A stretch of DNA of 64,000 bases from Filifactor alocis ATCC 35896 (GCF_000163895.2 NC_016630.1:1867013-1931012); one strand, 5' to 3'; counted from the first letter of the stretch, positions 54,645 through 62,994 are shown. Notes: generated from the letters alone by a model not told the origin. Translations and numbers: made by a program.

Positions 54645-55403
54645 ATGGAACTACAAACAATCGAACTTCAAAAAATCATACCCGATCCCTGTCAGCCACG
54701 CAAATTTTTTGACCTTGCGGCGCTTGAGGAGCTCGCCTCTTCCATTGAACAATACGGTCTGCTTTCTCCCATCATTGTCAGAAAGCAGGGTGACCGATAC
54801 ATTATTGTGGCGGGAGAAAGGCGATATCGTGCCATGCTGCTGAACAAGATGACGCACGCTAATTGCATTGTGCGAAATCATATTGATTTCAGAGAAGTTT
54901 CTCTGATTGAAAATGTCCAAAGAGAGGACTTAAATCCTTTGGAAGAGGCAGAGGCTCTCTCTTCACTGATGATAGAAAAACACTACACACAGGAAGAACT
55001 CTCGAAATTGATTGGAAAAAGCCGACCTTATATTACCAATCAACTGCGATTACTAAGGTTGGATGACGAGACAAAACAAGCTCTCCTTGACAAAAAAATA
55101 TCCGAAGCACATGGTCGCTCGTTGATTTCTTTGGACAATTTGAAACTCAGAAAAAAATTGCTACACGCCATTATCGAACATCATCTCTCCGTTCGTACAA
55201 CGGAAAAGAAAATCAAACAGTGGAAACAAAAAGAAAAACAACAGCACGATGTCTATCTCAAGGACTTGTTACAACAGTTGGAAGAAAAACTCGGAACGAA
55301 AGTTACCCTACAAGGTTCTGCCAAAAAGGGAAAACTGAGCCTCTTCTACTTTCAAGAAGAAGACCTTGCTTCCTTGATTGAAAAACTGTTACAAGATGAG
55401 TAA
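54645..55403 (+). CDS. Chromosomal ParB/Noc-family DNA-binding protein
   Basis: Protein of 252 residues with the full ParB layout: ParB/Srx CTPase domain (IIPDPCQPRKFF, then IVAGERRYRA with the GERR-type motif at about 64-71), a helix-turn-helix (YTQEELSKLIGKSRPYITNQ) binding parS or a Noc site, and a C-terminal dimer region. It follows rsmG by 13 nt, as noc or parB does in Firmicutes. No ParA is adjacent. A perfect parS lies at 61027, consistent with a segregation role, but Noc cannot be excluded by eye. Confidence 0.93.
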   Translation: MELQTIELQKIIPDPCQPRKFFDLAALEELASSIEQYGLLSPIIVRKQGDRYIIVAGERRYRAMLLNKMTHANCIVRNHIDFREVSLIENVQREDLNPLEEAEALSSLMIEKHYTQEELSKLIGKSRPYITNQLRLLRLDDETKQALLDKKISEAHGRSLISLDNLKLRKKLLHAIIEHHLSVRTTEKKIKQWKQKEKQQHDVYLKDLLQQLEEKLGTKVTLQGSAKKGKLSLFYFQEEDLASLIEKLLQDE

Positions 55404-55410
55404 AAAACAA

Positions 55411-55428
55411 CTATTTCATGCGAAATAG
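55411..55428. repeat. Short inverted repeat after parB
   Basis: CTATTTC-ATGC-GAAATAG is a 7-bp perfect inverted repeat with a 4-base centre, 8 nt after the parB stop. Its arms (ATTTC/GAAAT) resemble those of the Bacillus Noc site, though the centre differs. Confidence 0.4.
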
Positions 55429-55524
55429 CTCCTTCCTTAATCCAAGGGCTTGTAAACCCTTATGTTTTTTCGAAAATAAGTCTGAATTTGTCGCTTCAGG
55501 AGGAAATATTTTGCTTCTTTCGTA

Positions 55525-55562
55525 AAAAAGAGAACAAAAGTATGGAGTTTTGTTCTCTTTTT
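55525..55562 (+). terminator. Terminator of mnmG-rsmG-parB
   Basis: A perfect 15-bp stem (AAAAAGAGAACAAAA/TTTTGTTCTCTTTTT) with an 8-nt loop, ending in T. Confidence 0.93.
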
Positions 55563-55644
55563 ATGTACAATAAAAGATAAACAATCAGGATATCATTCCC
55601 AAATAAAGGTATCCGGTAAACCTAATCTTCAGGAGAAATTCTTT

Positions 55645-56682
55645 ATGAAACGAAGAAATATCATTGCCGTCGCGGTACTCATCGTTCTGTTCTGCAATCC
55701 TTGGACGATTCGATTTTTAAAAAAACAATTTGTTGTCGTAAATCCGAACAGCAGTATCGACATTGCATTTCGCCACTCGAACAACAACTATGCAGAAGAG
55801 TTTGAACACGGTCTCTTAACCTATGACGGCTTAAGTCTAAAATTAATAGAAACAGATGGTACGGAGCGGTTTGATGTTACCATCAATGCGGACAACTATA
55901 ACATTTCCACATCTAAAAATCGTATTTTTCTGCTTGATATTGCCAAGAAAAATGTATATATTTTGGATGGAAAAGGTAAAATTGTCAATCAAATTACGGT
56001 CGATTACCTTCCAAAGAGAGTTGTAGCTCTGGATAACGGTAATTTTGTTGTCCATTATTTTACGGACGTCTACATTGAAGGAATCAAGCTCTTTTCCGAA
56101 AACGGAAAGATGCTCAACGACATCACCTATCCGAATGTGACACTGACCTTGATTCAAGGAGATAAAAACAATCATTTTGCCGTGCTCGGATTCTTTAAAA
56201 ACGGAAGTTCTCTTGAAAATAGCGTGTACTTCTATAACTATGCCGGGGAGTTGCAATATGCCAGCCAAATCAACAATGTCATTATTCATCAACTCCTCTT
56301 TCAAAAAAACAAAGTATTGATGCTTGATATCAATTCTATCTTAACCTGTGATACTACATTCGAAGAGGTGTCCAGTCTGGAATTGCCGCTTGTATTAAAA
56401 AAGGTTGTGGCAAATGAAAATAATATTTATCTCCTCACAAAAGACAACTCCATTCAAGTAATGGACTCCGAGTTTCAGAACACCGATCAACTTTCTTCAC
56501 AAGAAAAAATTATCGATATGTTCTTGGTAGATGACAAACTCATTTACTACACGCAAAATTCTATTTTATGTAACTATGACAAACGACAGTTTTCAAAAGA
56601 TATTGTCAAAGTCATACCGGTGGATGATACGCTTATCATCTTGTTCAAAAATGAAATAAAAATCATCCAAAATGATTTCTAA
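55645..56682 (+). CDS. DUF5711-type membrane-anchored propeller-like protein
   Basis: Protein of 345 residues with one N-terminal membrane anchor (IIAVAVLIVLFCNPWTIRFL) and an extracytoplasmic part built of repeated beta blades (ITADNYNIS, NRIFLLDIAKKNVYILDGKG, NIYLLTKDNSIQVMDSE), as in DUF5711. Proteins of this kind lie next to CvpA and DUF951 genes in Clostridia, the same order as here. The function is unknown. AGGAG precedes the ATG. Confidence 0.75.
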   Translation: MKRRNIIAVAVLIVLFCNPWTIRFLKKQFVVVNPNSSIDIAFRHSNNNYAEEFEHGLLTYDGLSLKLIETDGTERFDVTINADNYNISTSKNRIFLLDIAKKNVYILDGKGKIVNQITVDYLPKRVVALDNGNFVVHYFTDVYIEGIKLFSENGKMLNDITYPNVTLTLIQGDKNNHFAVLGFFKNGSSLENSVYFYNYAGELQYASQINNVIIHQLLFQKNKVLMLDINSILTCDTTFEEVSSLELPLVLKKVVANENNIYLLTKDNSIQVMDSEFQNTDQLSSQEKIIDMFLVDDKLIYYTQNSILCNYDKRQFSKDIVKVIPVDDTLIILFKNEIKIIQNDF

Positions 56683-56694
56683 CAGTAACGATAG

Positions 56695-57255
56695 GTGGTG
56701 AGTTCTATTTTTTCAGACTATACAAAAGTTGATGTTGTAATTGCCGTATTTTTGATATATCAGGGATTACGCGGATATATCAAAGGCGTTCGATATGTTA
56801 TATTCGATACCGTTAAATTTTTCGGTTCCTACTTTTTAACAAAGATAGCATATCAATTATTTTATCAATCTGTTGCAAAAACAGTTTGGTTTCAATCTCT
56901 TTTGAATTTATTAAGAGACAAAGTTCTCAACCGACTATGTGAACTGTTTCCCATTATGTCTTTTTTTCCATGGGATTCCATTGTTTTTTGTACCGTTGTA
57001 TTTTGCGGAATCTTTCTGTTGTTTCGTATTGCCCTTTTGGGATTCTCCAAAGAGGTCACATTCTTACAGAAAACAGAAGGCTTTGTGCTCGGTATCATAA
57101 AAGGAGTTGCGTATCTCTTCGTCCTTATCTCTATTGCTGAACCTCTGTTGCAAGGTTTCAGTATCTTGGGATTTTCCGAATGGTTACAAAACAGCAAGAT
57201 ATTACCTTATTTGTATGAATACAATTTTTTATTGGACTTTTTATCCTTTTATTAG
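56695..57255 (+). CDS. CvpA-family membrane protein
   Basis: Membrane protein of 180-186 residues with four hydrophobic segments and the CvpA layout (VDVVIAVFLIYQGLRGYIKG at the start, FRIALLGFSKEV and ISIAEPLLQGF later). CvpA proteins are linked to envelope integrity in other bacteria. The start is ambiguous. Two GTG codons at 56695 and 56698 lie inside the sequence AGGTGGTG that looks like the ribosome site; an ATT at 56707 lies 6 nt after it and gives a natural N-terminus (FSDYTKVD). Its stop is 62 nt before the DUF951 gene. Confidence 0.85.
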   Translation: MVSSIFSDYTKVDVVIAVFLIYQGLRGYIKGVRYVIFDTVKFFGSYFLTKIAYQLFYQSVAKTVWFQSLLNLLRDKVLNRLCELFPIMSFFPWDSIVFCTVVFCGIFLLFRIALLGFSKEVTFLQKTEGFVLGIIKGVAYLFVLISIAEPLLQGFSILGFSEWLQNSKILPYLYEYNFLLDFLSFY

Positions 57256-57316
57256 ACAAAATGAAGTTGAAGAAACGATATTCTTCTTTCAAACAGCATA
57301 ACATCAGGAGGAGCTT

Positions 57317-57521
57317 ATGTATCAACCGAAAAAAATTAACATTGGCGATCGTGTGACATTAAAAAAAAAATCATCCTTGTGGCGGAAATCAATTCGTGAT
57401 TACAAGAGTAGGGATGGATTTTCGAATGAAATGTCAGACTTGTCAAAAGGAAATATGGATTGAACGCCCTGAGTTGGAGCGTAGAATAAAGGTCTTAGAA
57501 CCGGCAAAAGAGGATGAATAA
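57317..57521 (+). pseudogene. DUF951 gene broken at an A10 run
   Basis: ATG at 57317 (after AGGAGGAG) opens MYQPKKINIGDRVTLK, the usual DUF951 start, but a run of ten A at 57361-57370 puts it in the wrong frame and a stop follows. With one A fewer the frame continues NHPCGGNQFVITRVGMDF, then RMKCQTCQKEIWIERPELER and ends at 57521, including the conserved C-G-G and C-x-x-C zinc-type cysteines. The total length is one base more than a multiple of three. A sequencing error, phase-variable run, or transcriptional slippage on A10 are all possible. DUF951 proteins are about 65 residues, as the repaired frame is (67). Confidence 0.85.
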
Positions 57522-57536
57522 TCATCCTCTTTTTTG
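57506..57536 (+). terminator. Terminator overlapping the DUF951 stop
   Basis: A perfect 12-bp stem AAAAGAGGATGA/TCATCCTCTTTT with a 4-nt loop that contains the stop codon, then more T. Confidence 0.93.
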
Positions 57537-57744
57537 TTCTCCTTTTATTCCAATCCGTTTTTTATTCTCTTATGCTGTTCCTGTTTGAATGACTTAATAT
57601 CATCACTGTTTCAAATTGAGATTCATCACTTGAATTCTTATTTTTTCAAGCAACTACATTCCCGTTTCCCTAACTTTGAAAAGAAATCGGTTGAAAAACA
57701 TTTTTAAATTTCCGACAGCTCAATCAAATTTTAGTATTGTGCCG

Positions 57745-58086
57745 TTATCTGACCATCTTTCCCTGCCATGAGCTGATTCCCGCCATACTATAAATATTTG
57801 TATATCCCATTTTCGCAAGTTTTCTGCAAGTCTGTCTGCTTCGATATCCGCTGAAACAATAGACAATAATATTCTGATCTTTCTTTTTTAATTGTGACGG
57901 TTCTTCTTTCCCGATGGTTTCGTTCGGAATATTGACAGCACTCTTAATATGCCCTTGTTGATACTCCACCGGTGTTCTTACGTCAATCAATTTGTAATTT
58001 TTATCTTTCTTCATCATATCCATAGCTTTCTCATGAGAAATCACCTGGTACTTTCTTTTGGATTTTAGTAAAGTGAATATCCACAT
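57745..58086 (-). CDS. Rhodanese-domain protein
   Basis: Single-domain sulfurtransferase of 113 residues. YKLIDVRTPVEYQQGHI and the active-site loop IVYCFSGYRSRQ (persulfide-carrying Cys at about 77) are the rhodanese motifs. A short hydrophobic/basic N-terminus (MWIFTLLKSKRKYQ) is present, possibly a weak membrane anchor. GGAAGGAAG precedes the ATG. It lies 66 nt downstream of the CoA-disulfide reductase gene on the same strand, so it likely belongs to the same sulfur module. Confidence 0.92.
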   Translation of the reverse strand: MWIFTLLKSKRKYQVISHEKAMDMMKKDKNYKLIDVRTPVEYQQGHIKSAVNIPNETIGKEEPSQLKKKDQNIIVYCFSGYRSRQTCRKLAKMGYTNIYSMAGISSWQGKMVR

Positions 58087-58152
58087 CGTTCCTGTCTTCC
58101 TTCCTGTAAGATATCATCAATATCATTTTTATTCCGTTGCATCTTCTCTGTT

Positions 58153-60603
58153 CTAAATAAACAAGTTCATATTGGAATGGTCGTTGTCATCCAGCATAGA
58201 GGCAACTCCGCCGATTTCTACACCGTCTAAGAGTTCTTCTTTTGTAATTCCCATCACATCCATAGACATTTGGCATGCTGTCATTTTCACTCCTTGACTT
58301 CTTGCTTCTTCTATCAGTTCCTCCAAAGAAGAGATTCCTTTCTTTTTCATCACCGCCCTCATCATTTTTGAACCGATTCCACAAAAATTCATCTTAGATA
58401 AGGAAAGTTTCTTGGAACCTCTCGGCATCATCATACCGAACATTTTACCGATAGTATCTTTCTTTACATTTATTTTTTCATCTTTTCTGATGATGTTCAA
58501 TCCCCAGAATGTGAAGAACATATTGACTTTGTTTCCCATTGCGGCACTGCCTGTCGCAATGATGAAGGATGCAATCGCTTTGTCCAAATCTCCGTCAAAC
58601 ACTATCATGGTTTTTTCTTTTGCAGATACTTCTTTTCCCTGTTCTTGACGATTCTCTGCAAAATTGCTCCCTTTTTGGATTTTTGCAACATATTTTCCTT
58701 TGTCTTCCGACTTTTCAATCAGAAGATTTCCCGTATTGGAACACCATGAACCGATGTCGTTCATAAAACCGGGATCGGTTGCTTCAATGGATAGAATATC
58801 TCCGTCTTTCAATTCACTCATTTTTTTGGAAACACTTACAATCGGGCCCGGACAGGAGAGACCGCACGCGTTCAAGGTATAGGTTTCCTGTTGATGTGTC
58901 TCAAACTTATCCTGATCCGTAAACATCATGGATGCGCTTTCGGCCGTCTTCACATCTCTGCTTCTTTCAAAAAATGTTCTGGTTCCTCCCTGTAAATATT
59001 TTACTTTGAATCCTTCTTGTTTCAGGATGCGCTCTGCTAAATATCCTCTCAATCCGACAGCACAATAAGTCACGTACTCTTTTTCTTTGTCCAATTCACC
59101 CAATTTGGAACGCAATGTGGTAAGAGGCATCAAAAGAGCTCCATCAAGAGTTGACATACTGAATTCCGGTTCTTCTCGAATATCAATTAAGGTGTATTCG
59201 TCTTCTTTTTCCTTATATTCATCATAGGTAATCGGTGTCGATAAACCTTCTATAATATTGCATGCAACATATCCTGCCATATTAACCGGATCTTTCGCTG
59301 AAGAATACGGAGGTGCGTAGGCAAGCTCTATTTTGACCAAATCATAGACGGTTCCGCGATAATGAATACTTGTAGCAATGGTATCAATTCGTTTATCAAC
59401 ACCTTTAAAACCGACAATCTGAGCTCCTAATATCAATCCGTCTGTCATATCAAACAGCAGTTTCAATGTGATAGGAGTGGCTCCCGGATAATAGCCTGCA
59501 TGACTCATAGGATGAATCAATGCAATTCCGTAATCCTTCCATCGTTCTTTTCCCATACTCTTTAATACTTTTTCATTCAAACCTGTAGAAGCAGCTGTCA
59601 TATCAAAAATTTTGGCAACACTCGTTCCGATTGTTCCGTCATAGGTCTCTTCCTTTTGATTCAACATATTGGCAGCTACTGCTCTTCCCTGTTTGTTTGC
59701 AGGTCCCGCCAAAGGAATCATTCCCTTCGACTTAGAAAGCGGATTATAAATTTCAATCACATCACCGATCGCATAGATAGAATCGTCACTTGTTTTCATC
59801 CGTTCATCTACGATGATTCCGCCTTTGCTTCCCACTTCAAGAGACGCATCCACAGCTAATTTAGAATTAGGACGTACCCCGATAGAAAGCAATATCATAT
59901 CCGTTTCCACTTCTGTTCCGTCATTCATAACGGCAAGTCTTCCATCTTTTTCTATCGATGCCAAACCTGTATTCAACATCAGATGAACACCCTTTGTCCT
60001 CATGTGATTTTCCAATACTTGTGTCATATCTTTATCAAAAGGCGGCATAATTTGGTCTGCAAACTCCACCAGAGTCACATCCAATCCTCTTTCTCTTAAA
60101 TTTTCCGCCATCTCTATCCCGATAAATCCACCACCTACAACAAGTGCTCTCTTCGGTTTATTATCTTGTATATAGTTATAAATCCTATCTGTATCTGGAA
60201 TATTCCATAGTGTAAACACATTAGGAGCATCTTTTCCTTTGATATTCGGAACAAAAGGGGAAGAGCCTGTGGAAAGTAATAATTTATCATAATTTTCTGT
60301 ATATTTAGTACCGTCTTTCAAATTGGTAATCTCGACTGTTTTTTCTTCTTTATTGATACGAGTCACTTCAGAAAAATTTCTGATATCAATATCGTATTTG
60401 CCTCTGATTGTTTTGATGTCAGAAACAAACAATGCATCTCTGGATGATATCTCTCCACCTAAATAATAAGGTAAACCGCAGTTTGCAAAAGATACAAATT
60501 CTCCTCTTTCAATCAACAAAATTTCCGCGTTGTTGTCTAACCGTCTCAATCTTGCCGCTGCGGTTGCTCCTCCCGCAACTCCACCTACAATAATAATTTT
60601 CAT
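58153..60603 (-). CDS. Four-domain CoA-disulfide/persulfide reductase
   Basis: Fusion protein of 816 residues. Domain order: FAD/NAD(P)H disulfide reductase (about 1-445; GGVAGGATAAARLRRL, catalytic Cys in FANCGLPYYLGG, AIGDVIEIYNP); rhodanese (about 460-545; YTLIDIREEPEF, then VTYCAVGLRGY); TusA/SirA-like domain (about 580-650; LNACGLSCPGPIVSV); DsrE/DsrE2-like domain (about 665-816; MIVFDGDLDKAIASF, then MTACQMSMDVMG). It should reduce CoA disulfide or persulfides and relay sulfane sulfur. The ATG is preceded by AAAGGAGAG and lies 1 nt after the ArsR stop, so its expression is tied to that regulator. Confidence 0.92.
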   Translation of the reverse strand: MKIIIVGGVAGGATAAARLRRLDNNAEILLIERGEFVSFANCGLPYYLGGEISSRDALFVSDIKTIRGKYDIDIRNFSEVTRINKEEKTVEITNLKDGTKYTENYDKLLLSTGSSPFVPNIKGKDAPNVFTLWNIPDTDRIYNYIQDNKPKRALVVGGGFIGIEMAENLRERGLDVTLVEFADQIMPPFDKDMTQVLENHMRTKGVHLMLNTGLASIEKDGRLAVMNDGTEVETDMILLSIGVRPNSKLAVDASLEVGSKGGIIVDERMKTSDDSIYAIGDVIEIYNPLSKSKGMIPLAGPANKQGRAVAANMLNQKEETYDGTIGTSVAKIFDMTAASTGLNEKVLKSMGKERWKDYGIALIHPMSHAGYYPGATPITLKLLFDMTDGLILGAQIVGFKGVDKRIDTIATSIHYRGTVYDLVKIELAYAPPYSSAKDPVNMAGYVACNIIEGLSTPITYDEYKEKEDEYTLIDIREEPEFSMSTLDGALLMPLTTLRSKLGELDKEKEYVTYCAVGLRGYLAERILKQEGFKVKYLQGGTRTFFERSRDVKTAESASMMFTDQDKFETHQQETYTLNACGLSCPGPIVSVSKKMSELKDGDILSIEATDPGFMNDIGSWCSNTGNLLIEKSEDKGKYVAKIQKGSNFAENRQEQGKEVSAKEKTMIVFDGDLDKAIASFIIATGSAAMGNKVNMFFTFWGLNIIRKDEKINVKKDTIGKMFGMMMPRGSKKLSLSKMNFCGIGSKMMRAVMKKKGISSLEELIEEARSQGVKMTACQMSMDVMGITKEELLDGVEIGGVASMLDDNDHSNMNLFI

Positions 60604-60604
60604 A

Positions 60605-60907
60605 CTATCTCTCCTTTTTTTCATCAAATAATACACTCATAATATGTTTGATACTGTCATCTTTAATAAAGTAATATACTGTCTGACCCTCTTTTTCACA
60701 GTCAACGACACCCAAATCTCTCATTTTTGCAAGATGTTGAGAAATATTTGACTGACTGGTTTCCAAACAATCCGTAAAATAAGTGACATTACATTTTCCG
60801 TTTTCATAAAGTTTTCTGGTTAAACATAATCTTACAGGATGTGCGATTGCTTTTAAGAGTTCCGCTTTTTTTCTCATCGCTTCCTGATACTCTTTTGTCA
60901 TTTTCAT
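60605..60907 (-). CDS. ArsR-family repressor, probable sulfane-sulfur sensor
   Basis: Winged-helix repressor of 100 residues. The HTH CNVTYFTDCLETSQSNISQHL is followed by KMRDLGVVDCEKEGQTVYYF. Four cysteines (about residues 28, 39, 47 and 70) are well placed for thiol or persulfide sensing as in SqrR/BigR-type ArsR proteins; no metal-type C-V-C motif is seen. It is the first gene of the operon with the CoA-disulfide reductase, directly after a perfect palindrome over its promoter. Sensing of reactive sulfur is an inference from this context. Confidence 0.9.
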   Translation of the reverse strand: MKMTKEYQEAMRKKAELLKAIAHPVRLCLTRKLYENGKCNVTYFTDCLETSQSNISQHLAKMRDLGVVDCEKEGQTVYYFIKDDSIKHIMSVLFDEKKER

Positions 60908-60929
60908 AATAATCTCCTTATTTTCACTG

Positions 60930-60981
60930 TATTATATTAGTATATACTAATATAATAATATAATGAAATCTATTTTGTCAA
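60930..60981 (-). promoter_or_regulatory. Promoter with 28-bp palindromic operator for arsR
   Basis: A perfect 28-bp palindrome (60930-60957, half-site core TATTAGTATA) lies between the -35 TTGACA (60976-60981, minus strand) and the arsR gene, covering the -10 TATTAT (60952-60957, spacer 18). This is the classical layout for ArsR autorepression. Confidence 0.88.
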
Positions 60982-60996
60982 GTATTTCATAAAAAA

Positions 60997-61020
60997 AAGA
61001 CATTTAAACATCAATGTCTT
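60997..61020 (-). terminator. Terminator of the leftward rlmH-2 transcript
   Basis: An 8-bp stem AAGACATT/AATGTCTT with an 8-nt loop and an A run on the left (U tract leftward). The 210 nt between it and the second rlmH-like gene otherwise hold the parS site and no gene. Confidence 0.75.
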
Positions 61021-61026
61021 AAAAAA

Positions 61027-61042
61027 TGTTTCACGTGAAACA
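61027..61042. other. Consensus parS site
   Basis: TGTTTCACGTGAAACA is a perfect 16-bp palindrome and matches the bacterial chromosomal parS consensus exactly. It lies about 2.7 kb from the DnaA-box cluster and is the expected binding site for the ParB encoded at 54.6 kb. Confidence 0.95.
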
Positions 61043-61232
61043 TCAAAAATGTTACTTGTTTTTTATGTTTTACTCTATTGTTCCATTCATCATGATTCCG
61101 TTCATAAATCCGATTCGACCCTGCTTTTCTCTCAATGTTACTATTTGATTTGATGGACAAAAAAGACTTTTTTTCTACCAATACATCCCTTTCAAAAATC
61201 AATCCATACTACCTTTTATCAGATACTTCACC

Positions 61233-61634
61233 TTATTTATGATACGGCTCATGGTTCAAAATACGATAGGCACGATAGAGCTGTTCTCTCAGTAACACAC
61301 TTTTCATCTCTTTCGAAATCGGTAAACTGCAAAAAGAAAGCGGTACCATTTCTTGTGCTTCCTTCTGTGCTACTTCCTCTAAGCAAAAAACAAGATGACT
61401 GTTGCCTGACACCGTATACTCCGCTATCTTTTCTGCTAATTCTTCTGAAGAAACGGTATCTGTACCTGTTTCTATCTTCAAAACGATACAACCTTCTTTA
61501 TTTTGCCACTTTTTATCTAATTGATGGACTTTTTTCAGTTTCACATACCTTGTTAATCTCTTTTCATACTCTTCTATGGCTTTCTGATAAAAAGAGTTTC
61601 TTTTTTGCTTCGGTTCTACAATTGTAATATTCAT
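61233..61634 (-). CDS. RlmH-like protein with tail but no SAM loop
   Basis: Protein of 133 residues related to RlmH. The C-terminus REQLYRAYRILNHEPYHK has the full catalytic tail of RlmH. In the centre, however, where RlmH carries F-V-I-G-G-x-x-G-L-S, this protein reads FCLEEVAQKEAQ, and the T-F-P-H motif is replaced by PISKE, so SAM binding by this chain alone is doubtful. The other paralogue at 38 kb shows the reverse defect. The ATG is preceded by AAGGAA. The origin-proximal position is typical for rlmH in Firmicutes. Confidence 0.85.
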   Translation of the reverse strand: MNITIVEPKQKRNSFYQKAIEEYEKRLTRYVKLKKVHQLDKKWQNKEGCIVLKIETGTDTVSSEELAEKIAEYTVSGNSHLVFCLEEVAQKEAQEMVPLSFCSLPISKEMKSVLLREQLYRAYRILNHEPYHK

Positions 61635-61649
61635 AGTGAGTTCCTTACT

Positions 61650-62606
61650 TTATTCTGATATGGAATGAGTGCTGCGATAAGACGGAATATTTTGTACCGA
61701 TTCTGCCGATTTGATTGCATCGATGACTGAAAGTTTCATTGCCTCCTGTGCCAGATAACAAACGGTATCAAGATTAGCTTCTGCAATTCCGGATGCAAGT
61801 GTAAAGATTGTATCTCCGTCCATACTCGTATGAATCGGGCGAATGGACAGTGCATATCCGTTATGTGCCACTTCAGCTACTTTGTTACACTCTGTTTTAG
61901 TTAGTTTTGCATTGGTTAAAATACATCCGATGGTAGTGTTTTTTCCTGATAAGTCCCTTTCTGCTCCTTCTAACATCAGCTGATGGGAAGAGATGATTTC
62001 TGTTTTATCATCGTTCAATGCACCTGCCAATATTGTTTCTCCTTCATAAACTTCGCCGCAGGCATTCACACACACATAGGCACCTACCTTCAATCCTCTT
62101 TCAAGACATATCTCTACATATCCCGTTCCACCTTTCATCATGGTATCAAATCCACGCAGTTTTCCGACTGTTGCACCACAACCTGCTCCGCTGTTCCCGA
62201 TAAAAATCTCAGTGGATGCTTTTTTTGCCGCAAGATATCCCATCTCTTTATCCGGACGGATATTAGGGTCTCCTACTGCTAAATCAAACAAAACCGCTCC
62301 GCAAACAATCGGAACTTTTGCAACTCCGACATCAAATCCGACTCCCATTTCTTCCAAATAATTCATCACTCCGCAAGTACTTTCCAAACCGAATGCGGAA
62401 CCTCCCGACAATACAATACTATGTACTTGCTCTACTGTTTTTTCCGATTTTAACAAATCAGTTTCCCTTGTTCCGGGAGCGGAACCTTTGACACAACAAC
62501 CTGCAATTGCTCCTTCTTTTGCAAGAATAACAGAAACTCCCGTCAATGCCTGATGATTTTCTTTCGTACCTATTTCAAATCCCTCTACTGTTATCTTTTT
62601 TTTCAT
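61650..62606 (-). CDS. P1 (S58/DmpA-type) family peptidase
   Basis: N-terminal-nucleophile hydrolase of 318 residues of the DmpA/NylC group, which cleave themselves and act on N-terminal amides or short peptides. Visible are TGVSVILAKEGAIAGCCVKG, VLSGGSAFGLE, GNSGAGCGATVGKLRG and NTTIGCILTNAKL, the last with the Asn-Thr cleavage and nucleophile position. RPIHTSMDGDTIFTLASG near the end is also conserved. The true substrate is unknown. AAAAGGAG precedes the ATG; its stop is 15 nt before rlmH-2, so the two probably share a transcript. The upstream gap 62607-62885 is empty. Confidence 0.9.
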   Translation of the reverse strand: MKKKITVEGFEIGTKENHQALTGVSVILAKEGAIAGCCVKGSAPGTRETDLLKSEKTVEQVHSIVLSGGSAFGLESTCGVMNYLEEMGVGFDVGVAKVPIVCGAVLFDLAVGDPNIRPDKEMGYLAAKKASTEIFIGNSGAGCGATVGKLRGFDTMMKGGTGYVEICLERGLKVGAYVCVNACGEVYEGETILAGALNDDKTEIISSHQLMLEGAERDLSGKNTTIGCILTNAKLTKTECNKVAEVAHNGYALSIRPIHTSMDGDTIFTLASGIAEANLDTVCYLAQEAMKLSVIDAIKSAESVQNIPSYRSTHSISE

Positions 62607-62885
62607 GGTTATGACTCCTTTTCTTCCATATCTATCTCAAACATACCGCATGAAATTTATTTATGAAACTTCTCTTATCATAAATCGTATACGAAATCAT
62701 TCATTGGTAAAATTTATAAATCATACTGTCAATTTTCTAAAATGGTATCCGTGTTTTGTATGGTTTCGGTATCAACTATCACTTTACTATATTTTCGGCA
62801 AAATCAAAAGATAAATTCTGTTTGTTCTTCATAAAATAAGTTCACATTATCAATCATCGTCTTTTCTATTTCATCTATTTCGTCA

Positions 62886-62934
62886 AAAAAAAATCGATAA
62901 CGAAAGGAATTTCCTTTTTGTATCGATTTTTTTT
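62886..62934. terminator. Terminator of the ECF gene
   Basis: A 14-bp stem AAAAAAAATCGATA/TATCGATTTTTTTT encloses a smaller AAGGAA/TTCCTT hairpin. It lies 60 nt beyond the leftward stop at 62995 and can act in both directions. Confidence 0.85.
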
Positions 62935-62994
62935 ATTATCATTCAATCATATTTTTTCTATCATGAATTTTTTATTGCAAAATTTTTCATATGA

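Noticed and set aside
61011..61202. Leftward 63-codon frame over the parS site
   Set aside because: No ribosome site, it runs through the terminator and parS, and it has no family-like features.
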